Shown: in pieces, positions 11,973 to 23,280 of the stretch
How the letters are laid out: each line of letters opens with the position of its first letter
How positions within the stretch are numbered: the stretch's first letter is position 1
DNA from: Cheilinus undulatus
Taxonomy: Eukaryota; Chordata; Actinopteri; Labriformes; Labridae
Assembly (NCBI RefSeq): GCF_018320785.1
Contig: NC_054877.1
Span: 10,995,229 to 11,059,228, forward strand
Length of the DNA: 64,000 bases
Reading direction: 5' to 3'
The notes under the pieces: generated by a model
What the model was told of the DNA's origin: nothing
What the model saw: the letters and a program-made list of their open reading frames with translations, nothing else
Database searches by the model: none
Position numbers and translations under genes: made by a program

Positions 11973-12419
11973 TTACAAGAGCATATTTGCATATTTGCAT
12001 CCTGAGCTACTCGTTGGTAATGGACCAATAATGTCCATGGCTATCCTCTCATAAGGAACACTCATAATGGGTAGTGGCTGCAAATAACCTCTGTCAGATT
12101 TACGGGCTGGAGCAACAACTTGACAAGCATGACATGACTTGCAGTAATCTTGAACATCTTTATACAAACAAGGCCAATAGAACCTCTGACTAACCCTGTC
12201 ATATGTCTCAGCTTGTCCTAAGTGGCCAGCCCATGGAATAGTGTGTCCTAAATGAAGGATCAGTTGACGGTAGACTTTAGGGATAACTAACCTTGGTGTA
12301 GCAGTGTCAGAAAGATATAATAAATCGTTCTTTAAAATAAATGGATCTGCAGTGACTCCAGGCAACACTTTTACACCTTCCACTGGTACTCCATCTACCT
12401 CAAAGACTTTGTCAAACAA
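11973..12419 (-). pseudogene. integrase N-terminal fragment, copy A
   Basis: The frame shows the HHCC zinc-binding region of retroviral-type integrases (HLGHTIPWAGH, then CKSCHACQ), followed by the start of the catalytic core, MDIIGPLP, which carries the first aspartate. An 8-bp duplication (ATTTGCAT twice at about 11986-12001, single in copy B) shifts the frame immediately after. A little further on the sequence is truncated into the LTR. The catalytic core is therefore lost. Confidence 0.85.
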
Positions 12420-12484
12420 GGGTTTTAAAGTTGAATCATTCCTTTGGATATCTCTGAAATTTTCTGGAATCTGCCACTCTGGGT

Positions 12485-14292
12485 CTATCTCTGAGCTTTT
12501 AAGATCAATACCAACAGGAATTTGAACTTTACTGGTCCCTTTGTTCTTTTCACGTCGACGTTGTCGTCTACTTTTTTTTTTACCTTGGTTCCTCCCTGCA
12601 CTAGTTCATCATCAAAATTTGGTAGAGGCTCTAGACCTCTGGTCATAGATCTTGTAACCACGATACATGTACATGCATCTGAGGTTTGTTGAACAACACT
12701 GTCAAGAATGGGTAAATCTTCTCCCAGGATAACATCATAAGCTAGATTTTCAAGAACTCCAACAGTTAGCAAAAAGACCTGACTCTCTATCTCTAGGGTT
12801 ACGTTGGCAGTAGGATACTCCTGGCTGTCACCATGAACACAAGTTACATTTACAACTTTCTCATAACTGGGAAGAACATTACCAATCAAACCTGCTTTGA
12901 CTAATGTTTGATTACTGCCAGTGTCTGCTAGCGCTTTAACCTCTTTACCATTAATGGTTACATTGGTTACATGTTTATGTTGACACAATGGCTCCTTAGA
13001 TTTCATTTCATGCCCTGGTCTGGGTACTGAACTCATCTCTACAGCTTTAGGTTTCCGTAAAGGACACACTGAAGCCTTGTGACCAGATTGTTGACAATAG
13101 AAACAAATCAGTTCACCTTTTGGACGAGACATTGTAGGCCTTCTCATAACCCCGGTGTCAGTATTACTGTGGTCTGTTGGGTTGATCAGCCTGTGTCCCT
13201 CATACCTAGGCTTCATTGCAGACGCCCTCCTCTTGATAGAGTCTCGATGAGCTGCCATGTACCGTTCTGCCAAATCTGCCGCTTCCTCTCCAGTCTGTGG
13301 ATTGTGCTCCTTTACCCAGGTGCGTACATCAGGCTGAAGAAGCAGCGCAGGTACTGTTCCAAAATGATGACTTCTCCCACCTGGTCCTAAGTGCGGCTGT
13401 CTGGACGCATCCACCTCCTGTATAACCCCTTCAGACGGTTGTAACTCTCCCGAACAGTCTCCCCGGCTGGAACGATGGTGCTGTTGAACCTCTGCCGATA
13501 CGTCTCTTCTGTAACATTGTATTTTGTCAGTACTGCTGCTTTAATGGCTGCATAAGACTCTGCCTGCTCTTCATCCATGCATGCATATGCTTCAAGGGCC
13601 CTGCCAGTCAACAGGGTTACTACTCGGGCAGCCCACTCTTCCTGCCTCCACCCCCAGGTTCTTGCAATCCTCTCAAACCGCACAAAGAAACTCTCTGCAT
13701 CTTCACCTTCTCTGAAGTCAGGGATTCTAGGTTCTGAAACCCTTGAGATTGAGGCTTGACTGGGTGGATTACTGGGAAGCAGGGGTTGTTGTTCATACGG
13801 CTGATTAAGTTGATTTTGAATCCCTTGTGGAATGGCTGCAGGCATAAATGTTGAAGTGTTAGTTGGAATGTGAGAACGAGCAGGTGTTGGTAGAGGGTAA
13901 TGTTGACTTAACTGTTCTTCTGATACCCACTCTTGTTCAGGTTTTGGTTGCACTTGATCTTTCAACTGTCTTATTTGTTCAAACAACATCTCCTCTGTCT
14001 GCTTAGAGTGATGCATAAAGTCTCTCAGTTCATTCATGAAGTTGACATCAGTAAATTGAGTTCTTGGAGTACTCACGGTAACCACTTTAGGTCGAACCAC
14101 CGGCTCTTCGTCAACAGGCTCAGAAGCTTCAGTCATCTGGTAACTGTCCGGCTGATCTGGAAAAGACGCTGTGGCCCCTTTCTGTGAAGCATCAAAATCC
14201 ATGCTTCTCTCTTCCCGGTCACTTTCATTGCCCTCCAGTTGAGCTGGGTTCTGTCTTGTGACTCGGTCTCGTCCACGTCCCACACCTTTCAT
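12485..14292 (-). pseudogene. gag-protease of Gmr1-like Ty3/gypsy element, copy A
   Basis: The minus-strand start is the ATG at 14292 (MKGVGRG). The first frame runs about 301 codons through a charged N-terminal region and a capsid-type helical region, into a segment resembling the SCAN domain (GLYRRWMRPDS, and further on VRTWVKEHNP with GEEAADLAERYM). A stop codon, TAG at 13387-13389, interrupts this segment. A frameshift follows within the next 20 codons, and reading resumes in the 13414-12485 frame. Downstream are a zinc knuckle CFYCQQSGHKASVC (C-x2-C-x4-H-x4-C) and an aspartic protease motif ADTGSNQT. Gag packages RNA in virus-like particles and the protease matures it. This copy cannot make a full product. 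Confidence 0.9.
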
Positions 14293-14357
14293 CTGGTCAA
14301 CTGTCTTCTTTCTCTTTCCACTTCACAAAGGCGTACCATCCCACCACTGCCACCAAA

Positions 14358-14750
14358 TGTCATGCTCTTGGATGGCAGGCAGTGTGAGTGGGAGAAAAAA
14401 TTGCAACCAGGTGGAGGATTCATACGCAGAGGAGAACTTTAATTTTCTGACCATCAAAACAACAACAAATATTTCCAAAAATAATAGTCCCCTGCAGAGG
14501 AAAAACAGAAAGAGTAGTCCAATATAGGGGAAAAGGCTCTCCTCATAGCCTCATCTCAACAGTGACACACACCTTCCATGCTCTGTTACCTACAGCTCTC
14601 ATCACAGCCACACTGACTGCAGGTGTGATCAATCTCACACCTGCAGCAGGTGAGAGAAAATGCAGCTCAACTAAAGAGCAAAGGGAAAACCCTATTTAAA
14701 AAGATATTTAAAGCAATACATTTTAATTAAAGAAACACAAAATTTACACA
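14358..14750 (-). repeat. shared LTR (5' LTR of copy A, 3' LTR of copy B)
   Basis: About 393 bp. On the minus strand it starts TGTGTAAATTTTG and ends CATGACA, so it has TG...CA ends. It is preceded by a purine-rich tract (GCACAAGGGGA, plus-strand 14751-14761), a candidate polypurine tract for copy B. It is followed by TTTGGTGGCAGTGG, the position of the primer-binding site for copy A; I could not assign the tRNA. One LTR serves both internal regions. Confidence 0.85.
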
Positions 14751-14899
14751 TCCCCTTGTGCTTATTAATTTAATTAATAACTAAAGTATTTTAAGGTTCC
14801 TCAAAATGAGCACTAATTTATCCAGCTATGTCACTTAAATATTAATTCATGTGCAGGAGGAATGCACACCGTCCTCCAGCACAGGCAATATCCACTAAT

Positions 14900-17675
14900 C
14901 TAGACACAGGGCCTCTCAACATTTCTCACCCCCTCTCCCTGTGGCTGACACATCTCAGGTAGTCTGGACAAAAAGTCAGCAATAAAGTTTTTCTTACCCG
15001 GACAATGCTCAATGGTGAACTGGTATGGCTGGAGGGCAAGACACCATCGCAGGATTCGGGCATTCTTGTGTTGCATTGTGTGAATCCATTTCAGGGCTCT
15101 GTGATCCGTTTGCAGTTGGAATTCTCTTCCAAGGAGATAATAACGTAGGGAATCAATGGCCCACTTAATAGCTAGTCCCTCCTTCTCAACAGTAGAATAT
15201 TTCTTCTCCCGGTCAAAGAGTTTTCTACTCACTCTACAGGATGGGTCTCTCTTGGCCTGGCTCTCCCTGAGCCAGCACAGCTCCTAGTCCAACGTCTGAA
15301 GCGTCCACTTGGACAAGAAACTTCTTGTCAAAGTCTGGACTCTGTAACACAGGAGCTTGACAGATGAGAAACTTCAAAGTCTTAAAGGCCCTCTCGGACT
15401 CCTCTGACCACAGTAATCTTGATTTACTGGATTTCTTTGTGAGGTCAGTTAATGGGGAAGCTACAGTGGCACAATGTGGGATGAACCTTCTATACCATCC
15501 AATAAGTCCAAGGAATGATCTCAACTGCTTCTTAGTTTCAGGTCTTGGTATCATTTCTACAGCTTTCACTTTCTCTACCTGGGGTTTTATCTGTCCCTTC
15601 CCAATCAGATAACCCAGGTAACTCACCTCCTCTTGAGCCCAAGAACATTTTCTCTCATTTATGGTGAGGCCGGCATTCTGAATCTTCTCAAGGACATTTT
15701 TTAGGTGCTGAAGGCGATCCTCCCAACTTTCACTGTAAATAACAACATCGTCAAGATATGCGGCTGCAAATTTGCAGCAGTCTTGCAGAACAATGTCCAT
15801 TAACCTCTGAAAGGTTGCAGGGGCCCCATGTACACCAAATGGTAGGACAGTGTAGTGGAAAAGACCTAACCCTGGAACTTGAAAGGCAGTGTATTCTTTA
15901 CAGGCAGGATCCAGGGGAACCTGCCAGTATCCTTTACAAAGATCTAAGATGGTAATGTACTTTGCTTTGCCTAGTCTTTCCAAAAGTTCATCAATACGGG
16001 GCATTGGATAGGAGTCAAAACTTGAGATGCTGTTGAGTTTTCTCATGTCTGAACAGAACCGTAACTGAGGAGAATTTTTTTTCGGAACCAAAACAATTGG
16101 GTTAGACCACTCACTTTTAGATGGCTCTATGACACCCATATCTAGCATTGCTCGTACCTCTTGTTTCAGGGGTTCCACCAGTCGCTCTGGGATTCTGTAG
16201 GGTCTCAAACGTACTGGTTTGTTTTCTTTGAGCACAATTTTATGGCTAATAAGATCAGTTCTGCCAGGTTTGTCTTGAAATAATGCTGAGAAGGACTGCT
16301 TTACCTGACTCAGTTGGATTTGTTGTTCTGGGCTCAGGTGTTCTGGGACCATTTGATGGTTACTTCCTGACCTGGTTGGAGTTAGCTCAGCTTCATCAGT
16401 CTCTTCCATCTCTTCCCCCTTTACTGGGACATCTCTGATCAGCAAGACCTGCTGGCTTAAGGGCTCAGGTTCTCTCTCTCTGTACAACTTTAGAAGATTT
16501 ACATGGAGGATCTGCTTTGGCTTCCGCTTATCAGGACAGAGAATTTCATATGTTACAGGTCCAACTTTCCGAGACACAGCATATGGGCCTTGCCACTTAG
16601 CAAGTAGCTTACTTGGTCCTGTAGGTAATAATATCAAGACTTTCTCTCCTGGTTTCAGATCTCTCTCTCTTGCATGTTTGTCGTACCATACCTTTTGTTT
16701 GCCCTGGCTTTCTTCCATGTGTTGCTTGGCCATCTCCCGAAAGTTTTCCAGCTTATTTCTCATTTGCAGGATATAGGACACTGTGCTGTGCGTTGTTGCC
16801 TCATCAGCCACCCAGTTCTCCTTGAGCATGTCCAGGGGTCCTCTGACTTGCCTGCCATAGAGTAACTCGAAAGGAGAAAAACCAGTTGATGCCTGTGGCA
16901 CTTCTCGGTAGGCAAATAACAAGAAAGGCAACCATTTATCCCAATCTTTACCCGTCTCATTAATGAACTTTCTCAGCATCTGTTTCAAAGTACCATTAAA
17001 TCTTTCCACAAGACCATCAGTCTCAGGATGGTAAGGAGTGGTTCTTATACCTTTGACTCCCAGCTGAGCATACATGGCTTTCATCAGGTGAGACATGAAG
17101 TTGGTGCCCTGGTCAGTCAAGATTTCCTGTGGAATCCCGACTCTGGAGAACAGCTCAACAAGGCACCGAACGACATGCTTCACCTGAAGAGAACGCAGAG
17201 GATAGACATCAGGATATCTGGTTGCATAATCACAAATTACAAGAGCATATTTGCATCCTGAGCTACTCGCTGGTAATGGACCAATAATGTCCATGGCTAT
17301 CCTCTCATAAGGAACACTCATAATGGGTAGTGGCTGCAAATAACCTCTGTCAGATTTACAGGCTGGAGCAACAACTTGACAAGCATGACATGACTTGCAG
17401 TAATCTTGAACATCTTTATACAAACAAGGCCACTAAAACCTCTGACTAACCCTGTCATATGTCTTAGCTTGTCCTAAGTGGCCAGCCCATGGAATAGTGT
17501 GTCCTAAATGAAGGATCAGTTGACGGTAGACTTTAGGGATAACTAACCTTGGTGTAGCAGTGTCAGAAAGATATAATAAATCATTCTTTAAAATAAATGG
17601 ATCTGCAGTGACTCCAGGCAACACTTTTACACCTCCCACTGGTACTCCATCTACCTCAAAGACTTTGTCAAACAA
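14900..17675 (-). pseudogene. pol of copy B: integrase, then RT, then RNase H
   Basis: 17675-17433 encodes the integrase HHCC region (HLGHTIPWAGH). A TAG replaces a tyrosine codon at about 17433-17435. The next frame, 17423-15234, is 729 codons. It holds CKSCHACQ and the integrase core with D, D and E in MDIIGPL, LTDQGTNF and GLVERFNGTLK. After a linker comes reverse transcriptase with the YLDD active site (AAYLDDVVIYS), and then the RNase H start VDASDVGLGAVLAQ. A frameshift at 15233-15240 separates the rest of RNase H (15232-14900), which contains TDHRALKW. The long intact frame suggests a fairly recent element, but this copy is not intact. Confidence 0.93.
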
Positions 17676-17823
17676 GGGTTTTAAAGTTGAATCATTCCTT
17701 TGGTGATCTCTGAAATTTTCTGGAATCTGCCACTCTGGGTCTATCTCTGAGCTTTTAAGATCAATACCAACAGGAATTTGAACTTTACTGGTCCCTTTGT
17801 TCTTTTCATGTCGACGTTGTCGT

Positions 17824-19527
17824 CTACTTTTTTTTTACCTTGGTTCCTCCCTGCACTAGTTCATCATCAAAATTTGGTAGAGGCTCTAGACCTCTGGTCA
17901 TAGATCTTGTAACCACGATACATGTACATGCATCTGAGGTTTGTTGAACAACACTGTCAAGAATGGGTAAATCTTCTCCCAGGATAACATCATAAGCTAG
18001 ATTTTCAAGAACTCCAACAGTTAGCAAAAAGACCTGACTCTCTATCTCTAGGGTTACGTTGGCAGTAGGATACTCCTGGCTGTCACCATGAACACAAGTT
18101 ACATTTACAACTTTCTCATAACTGGGAAGAACATTACCAATCAAACCTGCTTTGACTAATGTTTGATTACTGCCAGTGTCTGCCAGCGCTTTAACCTCTT
18201 TACCATTAATGGTTACATTGGTTACATGTTTATGTTGACACAATGGCTCCTTAGATTTCATTTCATGCCCTGGTCTGGGTACTGAACTCATCTCTACAGC
18301 TTTAGGTTTCCATAAAGGACACACTGAAGCCTTGTGACCAGATTGTTGACAATAGAAACAAATCAGTTCACCTTTTGGACGAGACATTGTAGGCCTTCTC
18401 ATAACCCCGGTGTCAGTATTACTGTGGTCTGTTGGGTTGATCAGCCTGTGTCCCTCATACCTAGGCTTCATTGCAGACGCCCCCCTCTTGATAGAGTCTC
18501 GATGAGCTGCCATGTACCGTTCTGCCAAATCTGCCGCTTCCTCTCCAGTCTGTGGATTGTGCTCCTTTACCCAGGTGCGTACATCAGGCTGAAGAACGCG
18601 CAGGTACTGTTCCAAAATGATGACTTCTCCCACCTGGTCCTAAGTGCGGCTGTCTGGACGCATCCACCTCCTGTATAACCCCTTCAGACGGTTGTAACTC
18701 TCCCGAACAGTCTCCCCGGCTGGAACGATGGTGCTGCGGAACCTCTGCCGATACGTCTCTTCTGTAACATTGTATTTTGTCAGTACTGCTGCTTTAATGG
18801 CTGCATAAGACTCTGCCTGCTCTTCATCCATGCATGCATATGCTTCAAGGGCCCTTCAAGGGCAGCCCACTCTTCCTGCCTCCACCCCCAGGTTCTTGCA
18901 ATCCTCTCAAACCGCACAAAGAAACTCTCTGCATCTTCACCTTCTCTGAAGTCAGGGATTCTAGGTTCTGAAACCCTTGAGATTGAGGCTTGACTGGGTG
19001 GATTACTGGGAAGCAGGGGTTGTTGTTCATACGGCTGATTAAGTTGATTTTGAATCCCTTGTGGAATGGCTGCAGGCATAAATGTTGAAGTGTTAGTTGG
19101 AATGTGAGAACGAGCAGGTGTTGGTAGAGGGTAATGTTGACTTAACTGTTCTTCTGATACCCACTCTTGTTCAGGTTTTGGTTGCACTTGATCTTTCAAC
19201 TGTCTTATTTGTTCAAACAACATCTCCTCTGTCTGCTTAGAGTGATGCATAAAGTCATCTCAGTTCTTTCATGAAGTTGACATCAGTAAATTGAGTTCTT
19301 GGAGTACTCACGGTAACCACTTTAGGTCGAACCACCGGCTCTTCGTCAACAGGCTCAGAAGCTTCAGTCATCTGGTAACTGTCCGGCTGATCTGGAAAAG
19401 ACGCTGTGGCCCCTTTCTGTGAAGCATCAAAATCCATGCTTCTCTCTTCCCGGTCACTTTCATTGCCCTCCAGTTGAGCTGGGTTCTGTCTTGTGACTCG
19501 GCCTCATCCACGTCCCACACCTTTCAT
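17824..19527 (-). pseudogene. gag-protease, copy B
   Basis: Homologous throughout to the copy A gag-protease, with the same zinc knuckle (CFYCQQSGHKASVC) and protease motif (ADTGSNQT). Several breaks are visible. Codon 8 is TGA where copy A has CGA, as expected of CpG decay. A 1-bp difference near 19255 shifts the frame. About 30 bp are missing near 18855 between short GGGC/AAGGGC repeats. A TAG at 18640-18642 interrupts the SCAN-like segment at exactly the same codon as in copy A. Downstream of that stop the frame stays open through the zinc knuckle and protease. Confidence 0.9.
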
Positions 19528-19592
19528 CCGGTCAACTGTCTTCTTTCTCTTTCCACTTCACAAAGGCGTACCATCCCACCACTGCCACCAAA

Positions 19593-19984
19593 TGTCATGC
19601 TCTTGGATGGCAGGCAGTGTGAGTGGGAGAAAAAATTGCAACCAGGTGGAGGATTCATACGCAGAGGAGAACTTTAATTTTCTGACCATCAAAACAACAA
19701 CAAATATTTCAAAAAATAATAGTCCCCTGCAGAGGAAAAACAGAAAGAGTAGTCCAACATAGGGGAAAAGGCTCTCCTCATAGCCTCATCTCAACAGTGA
19801 CACACACCTCCCATGCTCTGTTACCTACAGCTCTCATCACAGCCACACTGACTGCAGGTGTGATCAATCTCACACCTGCAGCAGGTGAGAGAAAATGCAG
19901 CTCAACTAAAGAGCAAAGGGAAAACCCTATTTAAAAAGATATTTAAAGCAATACATTTTAATTAAAGAAACACAAAATTTACAT
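19593..19984 (-). repeat. 5' LTR of retrotransposon copy B
   Basis: About 392 bp, nearly identical to the LTR at 14358-14750 and ending CATGACA (minus strand) before the same TTTGGTGGCAGTGG sequence. Homology with the shared LTR continues about 12 bp beyond its apparent start, through the purine-rich CAAGGGGA tract, so the exact outer boundary is uncertain. Confidence 0.85.
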
Positions 19985-19997
19985 ATCCCCTTGTGCT

Positions 19998-21230
19998 TTA
20001 TTCAAAATCAAAAGTATCCAATCCAAGGATTTGCTTCAAAAGCCGTTTTACTCCACCTATTGTAAGCAGATGACTGATGTCACACAGGGTTTGTCCAATG
20101 CTTTCTACAGTCTATGGGCAAAACACACTAAACTGCCCCCAACGAAGAATTTCACTATAGTTCCACCTGCCACATATGGGCACAAAGACTTCAGACTTGA
20201 TTCATCCCTGCCACCTGCAGCAATGGAGTAGCACTTATGTCCATGCTTCATCATAGTTTGTTTCTTTTGAGGTGTCAAATAAATATTTTAAATGTGTATT
20301 GTTCTCTGTGTGTTTTTATCACAGAGCCATCTTGGGTGAAGAAAACACACTAAACTCCATAAGACCATTAGGACCAAGAAATACTATGAAACATTACTGT
20401 TGCAATGACTTCTATGTTGGGCCCTTTTTTGATCTATATTGAGAACTATATCTCCCAGAACCAGTTTGGATTATCTGGTGCTAATATGGTGTTAAAATGC
20501 ACTAGAATACAGGAAATGGCATCTACTTAATTGAAAATGTTCTAGGGGAAGACCCCCAGATCCCCTAGGGATTTATTTATTTATTTCTGAGTGTTCTTCA
20601 CAGTCCAACGTTGAATCTACACAGTTCTTGTGGATGCTGATCCTAACTACAAACTAACTTGAGTAGTCTGTCTAGTTAGTCTGTTTTAAGGCTTTTATAA
20701 TGTGCCATTTGTATAACATATAAACATGTCCAAAGTGCCCTCGAAAACACACCTACCTTAGTGCCCTCTTCAGTGGCGAGAACACGCTGTATATGCCCTT
20801 TTTGTTCTTTTCGCCCCTACCCTTAAAAAAGTCTGTGCATGCCACTGATAAACAATAACCTACAAAGTTGAAAAAGATTATGTAGAAGAGCGGAAAGGAA
20901 GTGAGAGAAGACAAAATTACATGAAAGACCTTCCCTACCCTGACTTCCTTTAACAAACAGGAGAAAGACACAAGTCAACTACTTCTCTAACCTGATACCA
21001 ATAACCAGAACAAACACACCATACCTATTTAAAACCATAAATCTACTTATTAACCCTCCCTCCTCTAGCTCTCTAAGCTTCCTCAAAGATCATCGGTATC
21101 TGTTCTACTGTTATTCTGCTGACAGCAACACCCTATTCCCATGGTTATCCTGTCCACTATGGAGTACTTAGACACTTTCAACCTTTCTCTATCAACCTTA
21201 TCAACACTGTCTCAATCTGAAAGAGGTGAT
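19998..21230. other. unrecognised DNA
   Basis: Flank of the retrotransposon array with no gene or element that I can name. A short ATTT repeat occurs near 20572-20588. Confidence 0.4.
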
Positions 21231-21238
21231 TAGCACTA

Positions 21239-21720
21239 TTGGCCCCAGCTTCAACACCATTAACTGATTCCTCACTTCTGGACGTGTTCCCCATTGTTTT
21301 AAACAAGCAAGCATCCAGACCCAACCAAAAACAGCCCAACCTAGATCAGCGACCTCCACAGAATTACAGGCCCATTTTTACACTCCCTTTCGTATCAAAA
21401 GTCTTGAAAAAGCCAACTAAGATCTGTTTTAATCAAACACAATATATTCTTTTATAAGTTTCAGTCAAGACTATGCAAACGAAACTGCTCTCGTCATGGT
21501 AATAAATGATTTATTAATGAGTGCTGATAATGTAGGTTATTATGAGATTGTAACAAACACAAACTGTAGGTCCCACATCAGCCCAATCCTGTATTCCCTT
21601 TTCTGGCTGCCCATAAAACACAGAATTGATTTTAGGATTATTTTATTGACTTTTAAAGCACAACACAGTCCAGCCTCTTCTTATATCACCGATATTTTTA
21701 AAATTTTAAACATTTATTTA
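21239..21720 (+). pseudogene. L2-like LINE reverse-transcriptase remnants
   Basis: Three short plus-strand patches keep the order of an L2-type RT. PPQNYRPIFTLPFVSKVLKK corresponds to the conserved NYRPIS..SK.LEK block. ETALVMVINDLLMSAD follows in the next frame. FWLPIKHRIDFRIILLTFKA is typical of the C-terminal end. Stops and frameshifts separate them, and the catalytic YxDD block is gone. Confidence 0.7.
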
Positions 21721-21724
21721 GCAC

Positions 21725-22600
21725 TTAATTACCTTTTTTTGGTAATGTTAACAATGTGGATGGGCACATTAGGAAAATTATGTAAAACCTGGAAGGGAAA
21801 ATGATAGCAAAATAACTGCAAAAACAAAGGCACAAAGTGGCCAAAATACACTGAGTAACTTTAAAAATGCACATTGAAATTCGTGAATATATTACTTGTA
21901 ATTCATGAACTATATTTCCAATTATAGTTATTGTTCTTACTGCACACATCTTGTGGGAGACATACACACAAAATCAGGAATTATATATATATTGTGTGTC
22001 TGAGAAGTAGTTTGAAGCATCTGAGTACATCTCATGACAATTCTAGCAAATTTTACAATGTGCATTTTTAAAGTTACTTAGTGTAGCTTAATTGGGGCAA
22101 AAGGGGATAAAGCCACAATTATGAGCTAAGAGATGGAAAAAAGGGCAGGAAAATGGGTGAAAAGTGGTTTAAAAGGCACAAAAATGAATTATAACTGGCA
22201 AAAATGGGTTAAAAGTGACAATAAAGGGCAAAAATGGGTGACTAAGGTAGTGGAAAGGTGTTGAAAATAGCAAATTTGGCTAAAAGTGACAGAAAGGGTG
22301 TAATGTGGACACAAATGTGGCAAAATAGATGGAAACAGTGATGGAAAAAAATTTTAAAGTGGCATTAGTAAATACCCAATTATGGCTTGGCACACTTTTT
22401 ATCTTCAACAGGAGGCCATGGCCACCCAAATCTGTAGCACCACTGCTACAGATCCAACACACATGCATTGATATCATCAATAAATCACAACTGGGAATGG
22501 CCCATTACTTGGGTTTTTCAGGGGCCCAGCCAATTCTCCGTTCCCCAGAATTCCATCTTGGGGTGCATCCTGTAAAAGAAAGAGGGTTTCCTGAACCAAA
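21725..22600. repeat. dispersed GGCAAAAATGGG-type repeat, copy 3
   Basis: GGTAATGTTAACAATGTGGATGGGCACATT and the following words match copy 2 at about 9497-9525. From about 22140 to 22330 the GGCAAAAATGG / GGTTAAAAGTG words recur. A TA-flanked MITE (21849-22083) is inserted within it. The right limit near 22600 is approximate. Confidence 0.55.
21849..22083. mobile_element. 235-bp MITE with TA target duplication
   Basis: The left end CACTGAGTAACTTTAAAAAT and the right end, in reverse complement CACTAAGTAACTTTAAAAAT, form an inverted repeat of about 28 bp with one mismatch. TA lies on both flanks (21847-21848 and 22084-22085), as for Tc1/mariner-mobilised elements. No coding content. Confidence 0.85.
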
Positions 22601-23280
22601 TCCTGTCTTTGGTATTGGCATTTCCTCGAGTGTAGGTGAACAGCAGAAGCAAAATCTGCATTAAAACAATGTTTGTTTTGTTTTGTTTTTTTTTCAAATT
22701 TCAGTCAGGCAGGTGCAGGCCATTTTAGAGGAGGTTTTTCTCACAATGTAGAGTTTAGTGTCCTGTATAAGCATCAAGATTCAGACCTTAGCAGATCTAC
22801 TGATGTTCAGACACAGTCTTTCAGTTCCTTGCAGAATCAATCAAGTTTTAATCCTGTTCAAAGTGCTGGATTATTTCAGGGTGGGGAGGCTGTTGTCATT
22901 CACTTTGACAGGACTTGAGAAAGGTGAGGATGTAATGGTGTGTGTTTAGAAACCACTAAGTTGTTTCAGTTTGTTAATTATGCCAGGTGTGTCCCTTTGG
23001 ATTATTAAAAGCCAAACATGTTGTGAAATGCAGTCTGTGGCTATTCTAAGAGTGGGCCTAGCAAGTGAACTTAAAAACAGGTGTACCAGTTGATAGGATT
23101 AATGAGAATAAACACCACCACTAACTGTGTCTGAGTGGATGGTGTTATAGAGCTGGACAACAAATGCTTCATTAAAATACTGCACAAGTTTATCTTATGT
23201 GCTCCAGCTGATACCAGTGGCTCCCATGCCTTCTCTTAGACTACAGGCAAATACAAAAATGTCTTGATAGTTTTAGGGCA
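22601..23280. other. unrecognised DNA
   Basis: No gene that I can support. Open frames around 22673-22949 lack recognisable motifs or splice context. Confidence 0.4.

Larger units (their letters stand above)
11890..14357 (-). mobile_element. internal region of retrotransposon copy A (deleted)
   Basis: Minus-strand internal region running from the shared LTR at 14358 to the truncated LTR at 11889. It keeps gag, protease and the N-terminal part of integrase. Most of integrase, all of RT and RNase H are deleted. It is very similar to the corresponding part of copy B. Confidence 0.9.
14751..19592 (-). mobile_element. internal region of Gmr1-like retrotransposon, copy B
   Basis: About 4.8 kb between LTRs at 14358-14750 and 19593-19984, coding on the minus strand. 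The order is gag, protease, integrase, reverse transcriptase, RNase H. Integrase upstream of RT is the opposite of ordinary Ty3/gypsy elements and is the known feature of the Gmr1 group first described in Atlantic cod. No envelope-like frame is visible. About 150 bp between the end of RNase H (14900) and the LTR are non-coding. Confidence 0.9.

Noticed and set aside
13079..18678. Plus-strand open frames of 80-110 codons across the retrotransposon
   Set aside because: They are antisense to gag and pol, which carry all recognisable motifs on the minus strand.
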